Assembly: GCA_963842835.1 (NCBI GenBank)
Contig: CAWJIB010000010.1
Span: forward strand, 143,018 to 207,017
Origin: Roseiarcus sp963842835
GTDB lineage: Bacteria; Pseudomonadota; Alphaproteobacteria; Rhizobiales; Beijerinckiaceae
Length of the DNA stretch: 64,000 bases
Reading direction: 5' to 3'
The notes beneath the pieces were generated by a model that was not told the origin of the DNA, made no database searches, and saw only the letters and a list, made by a program, of their open reading frames with translations. Positions 41,217 to 50,071 of this stretch are shown here, piece after piece. Made by a program: the position numbers and the translations under genes. Numbering within the stretch: the first letter of the stretch is position 1; the number at the start of each line of letters is the position of its first letter.

Positions 41217-41391
41217 CGCTTGCCGCCTGCGCTGCGGCCAAGGAGTGGGATCGGCGGCGCGCGGAGCCTCATTGACATCGGCTACGCGGCGATAGGAGTT
41301 TCGCGGGAGTTTCGCGCCTTGCCCCCACTGTGGAGGCCGCGTAGCGTTCCCACGCTGAAGAGATCGCCGGATTCCGAAACAGGGGTGGCCC

Positions 41392-42636
41392 ATGCTCCGT
41401 TCAATCGCGTTGGCCTTGGTGCTGGCTTGGATGCTCCCGCTCTCGGCCGCGGCCGGCGACGCCGCGAACGTGACCCGTCAGACGCTGGAGAGCGGCCATC
41501 TCGAAGCCGGCGAGACGGATCTGGCGGCGCGCGTCGCCGCCGACCCCTCGGACAACGAAGCGCGGTTCGGCCTCGGAATGATCCGCTTCGCCGAAGCGCT
41601 CGAGCGTTTCGGACAACGTCAATATCGCTACGGCCTGCGCGCCCCCGCCAATGCGATCATTCCGGTCCTTCGACTGCCCGTGCCCGTCAACGCCGCGCCC
41701 GAAGAGCTGACCTACGAAAAGCAGCGCGAGAACCTGCAGGGCCTCATCGACGATCTCGCCAAGGTCGAGGCGACGCTGGCGCCGATGAGCGCGAACGAAA
41801 CCAAGATCGTCATCGATCTCAACGCCGTCAAATTCGACTTCCGCGGCGACGGCAAGACCGAGGGCATGGAAACGCTAGGCTCGATCTTAGCCAATCTGCG
41901 ATCGCCGTGGGGCGCGAGAGGCGCGCCGATCGAATCCGGACCCTTCGAGGTCAAGTTCGACAACGGCGACGCGTTTTGGCTACGAGGCTATTGCCACCTG
42001 CTGTCCGCATCGCTCGAATTTGCTCTCGCCTACGATTGGCGCGACACGTTCGAAAAGGCCGGGAGCCTGTTTTATCCCAAGGTTGCGCCGCGGCGGTTCC
42101 CCGCCAACGCCCGTCTGGTCGGCGCCAAGGGCGGGTTCCTCGGCGACTCCGGCCAGATCGCCGATTTCATCGTCTTGATCCACGAGATTCGCTGGCCGCT
42201 GAAGGAACCGGCGCGCATGCAAAGCGCCCATGCGCACCTCAAGCAGGTCGTGGCGATGAGCCGCGCGAGCTGGAAATCGATCCTCGCCGAGACCGACGAC
42301 GATCGCGAATGGATTCCCGGCCCGCAGCAAAAGAACGGCGTGATAACCAGCATGCCCGTCACGCAAGCCCAGGTCGACGCCTGGCTGCGCGCCCTCGACG
42401 ACTTCGACGCCGCGTTGGATGGGGCGAAGCTCGTGCCGCACTGGCGCTTCGTCCAAGGCTTCAATTTCAAACGCGTTTTCTTCGAGCCGCGCGATTTCGA
42501 TCTGGTTCTTTGGATCGCCGGCTATGGCGCCGCGCCCTACCTGGAGGAGGGGCCGACGCTTTCATGGACCGAATGGAACCTGTGGAACCAGCCCTTCCGC
42601 AGCAATTTCCTCGGTTACGCCTTCTGGTTCAACTGA
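41392..42636 (+). CDS. Hypothetical secreted protein, 414 residues
   Basis: Begins with a signal peptide (IALALVLAWMLPLSAAAG). Residues about 25-75 (LEAGETDLAARVAADPSDNE, ARFGLGMIRFAEALERF) look like one TPR-type helix pair. The rest has no motif known to me; it is rich in Trp, Phe and Asp, with segments IVIDLNAVKFDFRGDGKTEG and RFVQGFNFKRVFFEPRDFDL. AGGGG lies seven bases before the ATG. Codon use is normal, so the gene is real. It follows the bufferin-like gene but is separated by a terminator. Function unknown. Confidence 0.7.
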   Translation: MLRSIALALVLAWMLPLSAAAGDAANVTRQTLESGHLEAGETDLAARVAADPSDNEARFGLGMIRFAEALERFGQRQYRYGLRAPANAIIPVLRLPVPVNAAPEELTYEKQRENLQGLIDDLAKVEATLAPMSANETKIVIDLNAVKFDFRGDGKTEGMETLGSILANLRSPWGARGAPIESGPFEVKFDNGDAFWLRGYCHLLSASLEFALAYDWRDTFEKAGSLFYPKVAPRRFPANARLVGAKGGFLGDSGQIADFIVLIHEIRWPLKEPARMQSAHAHLKQVVAMSRASWKSILAETDDDREWIPGPQQKNGVITSMPVTQAQVDAWLRALDDFDAALDGAKLVPHWRFVQGFNFKRVFFEPRDFDLVLWIAGYGAAPYLEEGPTLSWTEWNLWNQPFRSNFLGYAFWFN

Positions 42637-42640
42637 GGCG

Positions 42641-44323
42641 TCAAGCCAATTCGTCGAACTCCTCCACCCGGAACTCGCGCTGCGCGCGGGCGCCTGTTTC
42701 CGCCAGCTCGCCCTCGCGCGTCCTCAGTTCGACGCGGCGGATTTTTCCGGAAATCGTCTTCGGCAGTTCGCTGAATTCGATCCGCCGCACGCGCTTATAG
42801 GGAGCGAGCCGGTCGCGCAGGAAGGCGAAGATCGACAGCGCCGTGGCGCGGTCGGGGGCGTGGCCCTCGGCCAGCGCGACATAGGCCTTCGGCGTCGTCA
42901 GGCGGATCGGGTCGGGCGCGGGGACGACCGCGGCTTCGGCGACCGCGGGGTGCTCGATCAGCGCGCTTTCCAGCTCGAACGGGCTCAGGCGGTAGTCGTT
43001 CGATTTGAACACGTCGTCGGCGCGCCCGACATAGGTGGTGTAGCCTTCGGCGTCGCGCGTCGCGACGTCCCCGGTGCGGTAGTAATCGCCTTCGATGGGA
43101 ACGATCTCGCCCGCCTCGTTCTGATAGCCGCGCATCAGGCCGACGGGGCGCGGGGCGAGCGGGATGGCGATCTCGCCGTGGTCGCCCTCCAGACCGTCGG
43201 CGTCGAGCAGCACGAGGCGGTAGCCCGGCAGCGGGCGGCCCATCGAGCCGGGAACGATCTTCTGGCCCGGAGAATTGCCGACCATCATCGTCGTTTCCGT
43301 CTGGCCGTAAGAATCGCGCAAGGTGAGGCCCCAGGCGCGGCGCACCTGCTCGATGACTTCCGGATTGAGCGGCTCGCCGGAGGAACAGACTTCGCGCAGC
43401 GCGATTTTCCATTGCTTGAGATCGAGCTGGACGAGCTGGCGCCACACGGTCGGCGGCGCGCAGAACGAGGTCACCTCATGGGCGACGAGATCGTCGAGGG
43501 TCGAGCGCGCGTCGAAGCGCCTGGAGAGCGCGAGGATCGTCGCCCCGGCGTTCCACGGCGCGAAGAAGTTCGACCAGGCGTGCTTGGCCCAGCCGGGCGA
43601 GGAGATGTTGAGATGCGCGTCGCCGGGCTTGAGGCCAAGGCCGAACATCGTCGTGAGATGGCCGACGGGATAGCTCGCATGGCTGTGCAGCACGAGCTTG
43701 GGCCGCGCGGTGGTGCCCGAGGTGAAATAGAGCAGCAGCGGATCGTCGGCGCGCGTCGGGCCGTCCGGCTCGAAATGCGCGCTGTGCTTGACGAGCGCGG
43801 CGTAGTCGCGCCAGCCATCGGGCGCCGCGCCGACCGCGATGCGCTGGGCGCCCTCGCCGCGACCGACGAATTTGCCGGCGTCCGCGCCGTCGGCGATGAC
43901 GAAGCGCGCGCGGCCTCGCGCCAGTCGGTCGTCGATGTCGGCGCTGGCCAGTTGCGGCGTCGCCGGGATCACGACGAGGCCGAGCTTCATCGCCGCCAGC
44001 ATCGAAATCCACAGCGGCGCGACATTGCCGAGCATCAGCAGCAGCCGATCGCCGCGCCTGGCGCCGAGCGCGCGCAGGCCGTTGGCGAGGCGCGAGGAGC
44101 TCTCGGAGAGCTCGGCGAAGGAATAGGTCTCCACCTGCGCCCCAAGAATTTTCAGCGCCGGCCGCGCGCCCGCTTCGCCCTTGGCGAGCTCGCCGTCGAA
44201 CCAGTCGAGCGCCCAGTTGAAGCGGCCCAGCCTGGGCCAGACGAATCCGGCCTTGGCGGCGGAATAATCGCCGCCGACCGCAAGCAGAAAATCGCGCGCG
44301 AATTTGAATTCCTCGACGGACAT
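42641..44323 (-). CDS. AMP-dependent acyl-CoA synthetase
   Basis: A 560-residue ANL-superfamily ligase that makes acyl-CoA from a carboxylate, ATP and CoA. It carries the P-loop LYFTSGTTARPKLVLHSH, the A5 motif DSYGQTETTMMVG, YYRTGDVATRDAEGYTTYVG and the C-terminal catalytic Lys in LPKTISGKIRRVELR. The N-terminus (FNWALDWFDGELAKGE) is like medium-chain and acetyl-type ligases of the MACS subgroup. Acyl chain length cannot be read from sequence. It converges on the 414-residue gene and is followed upstream by DUF427. Confidence 0.92.
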   Translation of the reverse strand: MSVEEFKFARDFLLAVGGDYSAAKAGFVWPRLGRFNWALDWFDGELAKGEAGARPALKILGAQVETYSFAELSESSSRLANGLRALGARRGDRLLLMLGNVAPLWISMLAAMKLGLVVIPATPQLASADIDDRLARGRARFVIADGADAGKFVGRGEGAQRIAVGAAPDGWRDYAALVKHSAHFEPDGPTRADDPLLLYFTSGTTARPKLVLHSHASYPVGHLTTMFGLGLKPGDAHLNISSPGWAKHAWSNFFAPWNAGATILALSRRFDARSTLDDLVAHEVTSFCAPPTVWRQLVQLDLKQWKIALREVCSSGEPLNPEVIEQVRRAWGLTLRDSYGQTETTMMVGNSPGQKIVPGSMGRPLPGYRLVLLDADGLEGDHGEIAIPLAPRPVGLMRGYQNEAGEIVPIEGDYYRTGDVATRDAEGYTTYVGRADDVFKSNDYRLSPFELESALIEHPAVAEAAVVPAPDPIRLTTPKAYVALAEGHAPDRATALSIFAFLRDRLAPYKRVRRIEFSELPKTISGKIRRVELRTREGELAETGARAQREFRVEEFDELA

Positions 44324-44330
44324 GGGCGAC

Positions 44331-44684
44331 TCAAATCATCCCGCGCGCGATCTCGACCTTGTCGGGGTAGAAGGCCAGATGGTCCTTGATCGCTGCGACG
44401 CCTGCTTTTGGCTGCTCGTAAGTCCAGACCGCGTCGGCGTCTTCGTTTTCACCATCGCGCAAGGAGAAATAGTTCGCGCGGCCCTTATAGGGGCAAGTCG
44501 TCTCCTTCGCGCCGCGCGCGAACACGCTCATGTCGGCGTCTTCGCGCGGCACGTAGAATACTGGGGCATAGCGGCGCTCGCGCAGCTCGAGGGCGCGCCG
44601 CGTGTCGACGATCGTTCGGCCGCGCCAGCGAACGACGACGCGGCCCCCGACCGGCGCGATGGTGATCGGATGATCGTCGGACAT
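44331..44684 (-). CDS. DUF427 domain protein
   Basis: A 117-residue DUF427 protein with VRWRGRTIVDTRRALELRER, APVFYVPREDADM and the family core TCPYKGRANYFSLRDG followed by AVWTYEQPKAGVAAIKDHLA and FYPDKVEI. Common and conserved, with unknown function. ATG 44684 has AAGGGAGG eight bases upstream. It ends eight bases before the acyl-CoA synthetase start, so the two are probably cotranscribed. Confidence 0.9.
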   Translation of the reverse strand: MSDDHPITIAPVGGRVVVRWRGRTIVDTRRALELRERRYAPVFYVPREDADMSVFARGAKETTCPYKGRANYFSLRDGENEDADAVWTYEQPKAGVAAIKDHLAFYPDKVEIARGMI

Positions 44685-44758
44685 GGCGTCGCCTCCCTTC
44701 GCAGCGGCGCGAATGTGCCACACACGCGCGTGCGCCGGAAGACCCAGGCGCGCGGACG

Positions 44759-46165
44759 CTACCCGCGCTTGCGCTTCGGCGCGTAAGGGTTCTCGCCGCC
44801 CGAGCGCATCGACAAGCGGATCGGCACGCCGTAGAGGCCGAAGGTCTCGCGCAGGCCGTTGACGAGATAGCGCTTATAGCTCTCCGGGATGCTCTCGACC
44901 TGATTGCCGAACAGCACGAAGAAGGGCGGGCGCGCCTTGGGCTGGGTCATGTAGCGGATTTTGACCCGGCGGCCGGCGACGGCGGGCGGCGGCGTCGCGT
45001 CGACCACCGGCGCGAGCCAGCGGTTGAGCCGCCCGGTCGAGATGCGCTTGTTCCACACTTCGTGCGTGGCGATCACCGCTTCCAGCAGTTTGTCGACATG
45101 CGCGCCGGTGAGGCCGGAGACGGGGATGACGCGCGTCCCCTTGAGCTGCGGCAGCAGCCGGTCCGCCTCGGCGCGCAACTCCTGGGCCTTGGCGCTCTTG
45201 TTCTCGACGAGATCCCATTTGTTGAGGCCGATCACCAGCGCCCGGCCCTCGCGCTCGACGAGATCGGCGAGCGTCAAGTCCTGCTTCTCGAACGGGATCG
45301 TCGCGTCGAGCAGGAGAACGACGACCTCGGCGAAGCGCACCGCCCGCAGCGCGTCGGCGACCGCGAGTTTCTCCAGTTTCTCGACGACGCGCGCGCGGCG
45401 GCGCAGTCCTGCGGTGTCATAGAGCTTGAGGCGCCGATCGCGCCAGGTCGCCTCCAAGCCGATGCTATCGCGCGTCAGGCCGGGTTCGGGGCCCGTCAGC
45501 AGGCGCTCCTCGCCGAGAATGCGGTTGAGCAGGGTCGACTTGCCGGCGTTCGGACGCCCGAGGACGGCGATGCGCAACGGTTTAGTCGGGTCCGCCTCGC
45601 TGCCGTCCTCCTCGTCGCCGAGAATCAGCGGCGCGGGCTCCTCCTCTTCGTCGGCGCCGATCCGCGCCGAGGCCGGCAATACAGCGTCCAGTGCCTCATG
45701 CAGTTCACCCAGCCCCTCCCCATGTTCAGCCGAAAATGGGATGGGGTCGCCGAGGCCGAGGCCGAACGCCTCATAGGCGCCCTGACGCCCAGCGAGCCCC
45801 TCGGCCTTGTTGGCGATCAGGATGACCGGCTTGCCGGCGCGGCGCACCGCCTGCGCGAAATGCCGGTCGGCCCCGGTCACGCCGGCGCGCGCGTCGATGA
45901 GGAAGAGGATCGCGTCGCAATCGGCGAGCGCCGCCTCCGTCTGCGCGCGCATGCGGCCGGCAAGCGAAACGCCGTCGCCCTCCTCGAGGCCGGCGGTGTC
46001 GACGATCGTGAAGACGAGATCGCCGAGCCGCGCTTCGCCCTCGCGCCGATCGCGGGTGACACCGGGCTGGTCGTCGACCAACGCCAGTTTGCGCCCGACG
46101 AGGCGATTGAACAGCGTCGACTTGCCGACGTTCGGGCGTCCGATAATGGCGACTTTCGCGCTCAT
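44759..46165 (-). CDS. der: Ribosome biogenesis GTPase Der (EngA)
   Basis: A 468-residue protein with two tandem GTPase domains and a KH-like C-terminus; it assists 50S subunit maturation. Domain 1: GRPNVGKSTLFN, DTAGLEEGDG, NKAEG. Domain 2: GRPNAGKSTLLN, DTAGLRRRARV, NKWDLV. An acidic linker of Glu/Asp (IGADEEEEPAPLILGDEEDG) joins them. The C-terminal KH-like part has FVLFGNQVESIPESYKRYLV. It follows the TPR membrane protein; the BamB-like gene often found between them in Alphaproteobacteria is missing here. Confidence 0.96.
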   Translation of the reverse strand: MSAKVAIIGRPNVGKSTLFNRLVGRKLALVDDQPGVTRDRREGEARLGDLVFTIVDTAGLEEGDGVSLAGRMRAQTEAALADCDAILFLIDARAGVTGADRHFAQAVRRAGKPVILIANKAEGLAGRQGAYEAFGLGLGDPIPFSAEHGEGLGELHEALDAVLPASARIGADEEEEPAPLILGDEEDGSEADPTKPLRIAVLGRPNAGKSTLLNRILGEERLLTGPEPGLTRDSIGLEATWRDRRLKLYDTAGLRRRARVVEKLEKLAVADALRAVRFAEVVVLLLDATIPFEKQDLTLADLVEREGRALVIGLNKWDLVENKSAKAQELRAEADRLLPQLKGTRVIPVSGLTGAHVDKLLEAVIATHEVWNKRISTGRLNRWLAPVVDATPPPAVAGRRVKIRYMTQPKARPPFFVLFGNQVESIPESYKRYLVNGLRETFGLYGVPIRLSMRSGGENPYAPKRKRG

Positions 46166-46219
46166 GGGCGACGACTCAAAGACGGTTGCTCCGGCTCGCG
46201 CAAGCGCGGCGCGCGGCGC

Positions 46220-46879
46220 TCACTTGGCCGCCGGCCGATTGGCGGCGACCAGGCCGAGCAGGCTTTCAGCGCTGCGCTTTTCCGTGTCGGGCGCTTCGGC
46301 GTCGGCGGCCACCTGGTCGAGCCATTTGCCGGCGCCGTCGTAATCTCCCGCGTTCAGCGCGATGACGCCCAGCGCCAGGCGCGCGGTATGGCGATAGACG
46401 CCGCCGCTTCCCGCCAACGCTTCGAGCGCGGGCTTGGCGGCGTCGGCCTCGCCGGCGTCCAGGCGCAGCAAGGCGGCGCGCAGTCGCGCGGCTTCTTGAA
46501 ACAGCGCGCCGATCGAAGCGTCGGCGCCGAGCGCGTCATAGGCGGCAAGAGCGCCCTTGGGATCGGTCTTGGCCTTGATCGCGGCTCCGGAGAGGCGGGC
46601 AAGAGTTTGGTAGCCGCGCGGCGCCTCGGTGGCGAGTTTGGCCAAGGCGGCGTCGGCCTCGGCGCCCTTGGCGTCGCGATCGAGCGCCAGCGCCTGTTGA
46701 AACGCGGCCCCCGCCGCCTGTTCGGCCGCAAGGCGGCGATTCTCGTAAAGGCGATAGCCCGCGGTCGCGAGCACGATGAGGACCGCCGCGCCGATGATCA
46801 GATTCTGGTGTTTCTTCCAGAATTCGGCCGCCTTGTCGCGGCGGACTTCCTCATCGACTTCCTGAAATATGTCGCTCAT
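46220..46879 (-). CDS. TPR-repeat inner-membrane protein (YfgM-like)
   Basis: A 219-residue protein with a cytoplasmic N-terminus (FQEVDEEVRRDKAAEFWKKH), one membrane helix (NLIIGAAVLIVLATAGYRLY) and a periplasmic TPR-like region rich in Ala (ALDRDAKGAEADAALAKLAT and LALGVIALNAGDYDGAGKWL). It belongs to the TPR_21/YfgM family, which interacts with the Sec translocon and chaperones. It lies immediately upstream of der, a conserved arrangement. Confidence 0.88.
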   Translation of the reverse strand: MSDIFQEVDEEVRRDKAAEFWKKHQNLIIGAAVLIVLATAGYRLYENRRLAAEQAAGAAFQQALALDRDAKGAEADAALAKLATEAPRGYQTLARLSGAAIKAKTDPKGALAAYDALGADASIGALFQEAARLRAALLRLDAGEADAAKPALEALAGSGGVYRHTARLALGVIALNAGDYDGAGKWLDQVAADAEAPDTEKRSAESLLGLVAANRPAAK

Positions 46880-47188
46880 CGTCTTGCTCGTTGCGTCTTA
46901 TCGCCTTAAGGGCGCGGCCCCGGCGAAACGAGGCCGTTAGCACGCCGGCGCCGCGAAAGCGAGCAAACGTTCGATCGCGGCCGCCTTGCCCCGGGCGCGC
47001 CCGCCGGCGCGGCCTTTGGCCGCATTTAGACTTTTCTTAATTGACGGAATGGCTTCGCATGCGAAAATGCAAGCGGGCGTTCGTCGGTTCGGCTCGCCGC
47101 GGGACCGCGTTTCGATGTATCCAAAGCCCGCCGCGCGTAAGAACATCGTGGCTGTTCGGACATCAGGCACTATCGAAAGGAAAGCGTT
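46880..47188. promoter_or_regulatory. Upstream region of the HiPIP gene with a 12-bp palindrome
   Basis: About 309 bases lie between divergent genes. On the + strand, TTGACG at 47041-47046 could be a -35 element. The perfect palindrome TTCGCATGCGAA at 47054-47065 sits just downstream, where an operator would be expected. The matching -10 is weak. GAAAGGAAAG precedes the HiPIP ATG. No gene is supported. Confidence 0.4.
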
Positions 47189-47449
47189 ATGAACGAATTG
47201 AACTCCAAATGCGTAAATCGCCGCACCGTCTTGCTCGCCGCGGCGGGCGCGGCGCCGTTGCTGGCGATCGGCGCGAGCGGCGCCAAGGCGGCCGGACTGC
47301 CGCAGTCGGCCGTCGCCTACCAGAGCTCGCCGAAGGACGGCAAACAATGCGACGGATGCAATTTCTTCGTCGCCCCGAATGCGTGCAAGTCCGTGGCGGG
47401 CGAGATCTCGCCGAAGGGCTGGTGCAAGCTCTGGGTCAAAAAGGCCTAA
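47189..47449 (+). CDS. High-potential iron-sulfur protein (HiPIP), Tat-exported
   Basis: An 86-residue precursor. The N-terminus has a Tat signal (NRRTVLLAAAGAAPLLAIG, cleavage after AKA), as expected for a protein folded with its cofactor before export. The mature part carries the four HiPIP cysteines in QCDGCNFF, NACKSVAGE and GWCKLWVKK, the standard spacing for a [4Fe-4S] cluster. HiPIPs carry electrons in the periplasm between the bc1 complex and reaction centres or oxidases. A good ribosome-binding site precedes ATG 47189. It heads a run of redox genes on this strand. Confidence 0.9.
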   Translation: MNELNSKCVNRRTVLLAAAGAAPLLAIGASGAKAAGLPQSAVAYQSSPKDGKQCDGCNFFVAPNACKSVAGEISPKGWCKLWVKKA

Positions 47450-47602
47450 TGGCGACATAACAAATCGGTAACCTTGTTTTGCTTGCATGAGTGCAGGTGT
47501 TAAATTTAGGTTTCGAATCAGGGGGGCTTTTCCCCGAGCGCCGGGGCCCGATAGCGGCCCCGGGACAGCGGTGGGATTCGGGTTTCAGGCGGGGAGCAGG
47601 AG

Positions 47603-49045
47603 ATGCAGCAAATGGGGCGAAGTCCCGGCTCGGCGATGCGAGACTGGGTCGGAGGCTCGCCTCGCGGCCTCGTCTCGGCCGCCGCCGCGCTGGTTTTTTT
47701 CGCAACTCTGTCGATCGCTTCGCTCGTCACGGTTCAGCCCGCTGCCGCCGTCCCGAGTTTCGCGCGCCAGACCGGCCAGCCGTGCGCGGCCTGTCACACC
47801 GCATTTCCGGAACTGACCCCGTTCGGCCGGCAATTCAAGCTCAGCGGGTATACGCTGCAGGGCGGCGATCCCAAGATCCCGCCGGTCGCTCTGATGCTCA
47901 TGCCGTCTTTCACGCATACGCAATCCGCCATGGATCCGGGCAGTCAGCCGCCGGGATTGAAGACCAATGACAATTTCGTCACCCAACAGGTGACCGGCCT
48001 CTACGCGGGCCGCATTTACGGCAATCTCGGCGCCTTCATTCAGGTGAGCGGCGATCCTGTGGGAGGGGCGGTCTGGTTCGACGCCTCCGACGTGCGCTAC
48101 GTCAACTCGTTCAAGCTGTTCGGCGCCGACGCCTTCTGGGGCGTGACGGTCAACAACACGCCGACCGTGCAGGACGCGTGGAACACGACCGACGCCTGGA
48201 GTTTCCCTGAACTCAGCTCGTCAATCGCTCCGGCCTTCGGGCCGCCGGGCACGCATATCGACTCCTTGGCCCAGTCGGTCGCGGGCGCCGGCGCCTACGT
48301 CTTCTGGAACGACATGCTCTACGCCGAGCTGACGGCCTACGGCGGATATAACAAGTACACCCTCGAGGCCTTCGGCATGCAGCCCGGCCCGTCGCCGGAC
48401 GTGCAGCGGGGCGTCATGCCCTACTGGCGGGTCGCATTGGAGCCGCATTGGGGCGACCATTACCTGATGATCGGCACGTTCGGAATGTATGGCCAGACGG
48501 TTCCCGGAGGCGTGTTCGGCTTCGGAACGGACAATTACACCGACATCGGCTTCGACTCGCAGTACCAGTACGATGGCGACAAATACAGCCTCACCGTGAA
48601 ATTGTCTGATATCATCGAATACCAAAAGTTCAATTCAACGTTCGCTCAGGGGGGGTCGTCGAACCTCGACGATCGGCTCAATAGCTTCAAGGCCAACGCT
48701 TCGTTCGTGTGGGATCACACCTATTCGTTGTCGGCCGGCTATTTCAACGTGTCGGGAACCAGCGATCCGACTTGGGATACCGCGGCTTACGGAGGAGCGG
48801 GCGCGGTCAGCAGCCCGAACGGCGCCGGTCTGATTTTCGACGCCGCCTATCTGCCGTTCAGCCACGGCAGCCCCGGGCCTTATTCGACTTACAACGCGCG
48901 CATCGGCATCCAATACGTCCAGTATCTCAAGCTCTACGGCGGAAACGGGAACTTCGACGGCATGATTGGGACTCCAGGCGCGGGCGGCACGCATAACGCG
49001 TCGGGCAACAACACGCTGTTCCTCTATGCGTGGCTCGCCTTCTGA
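47603..49045 (+). CDS. Monoheme outer-membrane beta-barrel-like cytochrome c
   Basis: A 480-residue exported protein. The signal peptide ends near QPAAAVPS. One heme site follows immediately (TGQPCAACHTAFPELTPFGR). The remaining 400 residues have alternating aromatic and polar strands, for example GAYVFWNDMLYAELTAYGGY, YSLTVKLSDIIEYQKF and YSTYNARIGIQYVQYLKLYG, and end in FLYAWLAF. A terminal Phe is typical of outer-membrane barrels. The family is often labelled cytochrome C in Rhizobiales and Betaproteobacteria, with no known role. It resembles a porin with a heme plug at the periplasmic side. GGGAG lies six bases before the start. Confidence 0.8.
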   Translation: MQQMGRSPGSAMRDWVGGSPRGLVSAAAALVFFATLSIASLVTVQPAAAVPSFARQTGQPCAACHTAFPELTPFGRQFKLSGYTLQGGDPKIPPVALMLMPSFTHTQSAMDPGSQPPGLKTNDNFVTQQVTGLYAGRIYGNLGAFIQVSGDPVGGAVWFDASDVRYVNSFKLFGADAFWGVTVNNTPTVQDAWNTTDAWSFPELSSSIAPAFGPPGTHIDSLAQSVAGAGAYVFWNDMLYAELTAYGGYNKYTLEAFGMQPGPSPDVQRGVMPYWRVALEPHWGDHYLMIGTFGMYGQTVPGGVFGFGTDNYTDIGFDSQYQYDGDKYSLTVKLSDIIEYQKFNSTFAQGGSSNLDDRLNSFKANASFVWDHTYSLSAGYFNVSGTSDPTWDTAAYGGAGAVSSPNGAGLIFDAAYLPFSHGSPGPYSTYNARIGIQYVQYLKLYGGNGNFDGMIGTPGAGGTHNASGNNTLFLYAWLAF

Positions 49046-49162
49046 GCCGAACGGTCCGGTAACGCTCGGCGATGGCGCATCGAGTCGCATCGGGGTAGGT
49101 ATAGGCAATCAAGGGTCGTTTTGGGCGTGGCCCCGACGATGACGCGACTGACGGGGGAAGCG

Positions 49163-49720
49163 ATGTGTCCTGAAGGCAACGACGGTGGGGAGCTTGTTGG
49201 GCGCGCGTCGGCTCGACACGAAATGGCGGGTTCTCCGCGGCTCGCCAGTCGAAACTGGGCCTACGCGCCAAGGGTGGCTTTACGTTCCAGCGTTGGCGCG
49301 CTCGCAATCGCCGTACTGATGGCGACGGGATCGGTCGCCCTGGCGGACACTCTCAATTTCCAGGCCGATCTCACTGGCGGGCGAGAGGTGCCGCCCAACG
49401 ACGCCACGGCGACGGGGCATGTCGAGGCGACGTTGGACACGAGCACCAACACGCTGACCTGGACGTGCACCTATTCGGGCCTGACGGGAGCGCCGATCGG
49501 CGCGCATTTCCACGGACCTGTTTCCTATATCGGCGCGACGTCGGAAGAAAATGCGCCGATCCAGGTGGGAACCCCCGGCAATCTGTCGAGCCCGTTCAAG
49601 GGCAAGGCCACGATCGACGCCACGCAGGCCCAAGACCTTAAGATCGGCCGCTGGTATTTCAATCTTCACTCGCCGAAGTTTCCCGGCGGCGAGATTCGCG
49701 GGCCCGTCGTTCGGAAATGA
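49163..49720 (+). CDS. CHRD domain protein, secreted
   Basis: The C-terminal 125 residues form a CHRD (chordin-like) domain: FQADLTGGREVPPNDATATG, LTWTCTYSGLTGAPIGAHFH and YFNLHSPKFPGGEIRGPVV. A signal peptide core (VGALAIAVLMATGSVALA) precedes it. The N-terminus is uncertain: ATG 49163 has GGGGAAG upstream but gives a long n-region; ATG 49223 and GTG 49274 are alternatives. CHRD domains bind other envelope proteins or metals in ways not established in bacteria. Its stop overlaps the next cytochrome gene by four bases, so the two are coupled. Confidence 0.8.
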   Translation: MCPEGNDGGELVGRASARHEMAGSPRLASRNWAYAPRVALRSSVGALAIAVLMATGSVALADTLNFQADLTGGREVPPNDATATGHVEATLDTSTNTLTWTCTYSGLTGAPIGAHFHGPVSYIGATSEENAPIQVGTPGNLSSPFKGKATIDATQAQDLKIGRWYFNLHSPKFPGGEIRGPVVRK

Positions 49721-50007
49721 AGGGAAGCGTGAGGGGTCTGCTCATGCTCGCGGCGCCGGTTGCGGCGCTGGCGACTTCGAATTTATGTTGGGCCGGGGAT
49801 CCGATCGCGGGAAAGGCGATCTTCGAGAGAATCTGCCATACGTGTCATGCCGCGCTGCCGTACACCGGCCGCGTCGGCGACGCCAACCTCCCGGCTTTCC
49901 TCGCCAACCCCCGGCGTTACAATCCGAACACGGCGATGACGTTTCCCGGGCTGGGCAGCAAGAAGGACATCGACGACGTGATCGCCTTCATCATGGCGGA
50001 TCGTTGA
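49717..50007 (+). CDS. Small monoheme cytochrome c
   Basis: A 96-residue protein with a signal peptide (SVRGLLMLAAPVAALATSN) and the heme motif in FERICHTCHAALPYTG. A methionine in NPNTAMTFPGLGSKKDIDDV is a good sixth ligand, and the end VIAFIMADR is the final helix of class I cytochromes. It is coupled to the CHRD gene by an ATGA overlap. Likely a periplasmic electron shuttle serving this gene group. Confidence 0.88.
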   Translation: MKGSVRGLLMLAAPVAALATSNLCWAGDPIAGKAIFERICHTCHAALPYTGRVGDANLPAFLANPRRYNPNTAMTFPGLGSKKDIDDVIAFIMADR

Positions 50008-50071
50008 ACCGAACGGCCGGCGCGTTCGCGCGCTTCGAGTCGGAAGGCACGAAAAATAGGGGAGGCGAACG

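Noticed and set aside
45062..46909. A 615-residue open frame antisense to der and the TPR gene
   Set aside because: The opposite strand carries unmistakable Der GTPase motifs; the antisense frame has no domain.
46937..47488. A 183-residue frame antisense to the HiPIP gene
   Set aside because: HiPIP has a Tat signal and four diagnostic cysteines; the antisense frame is Arg/Ala-rich noise.
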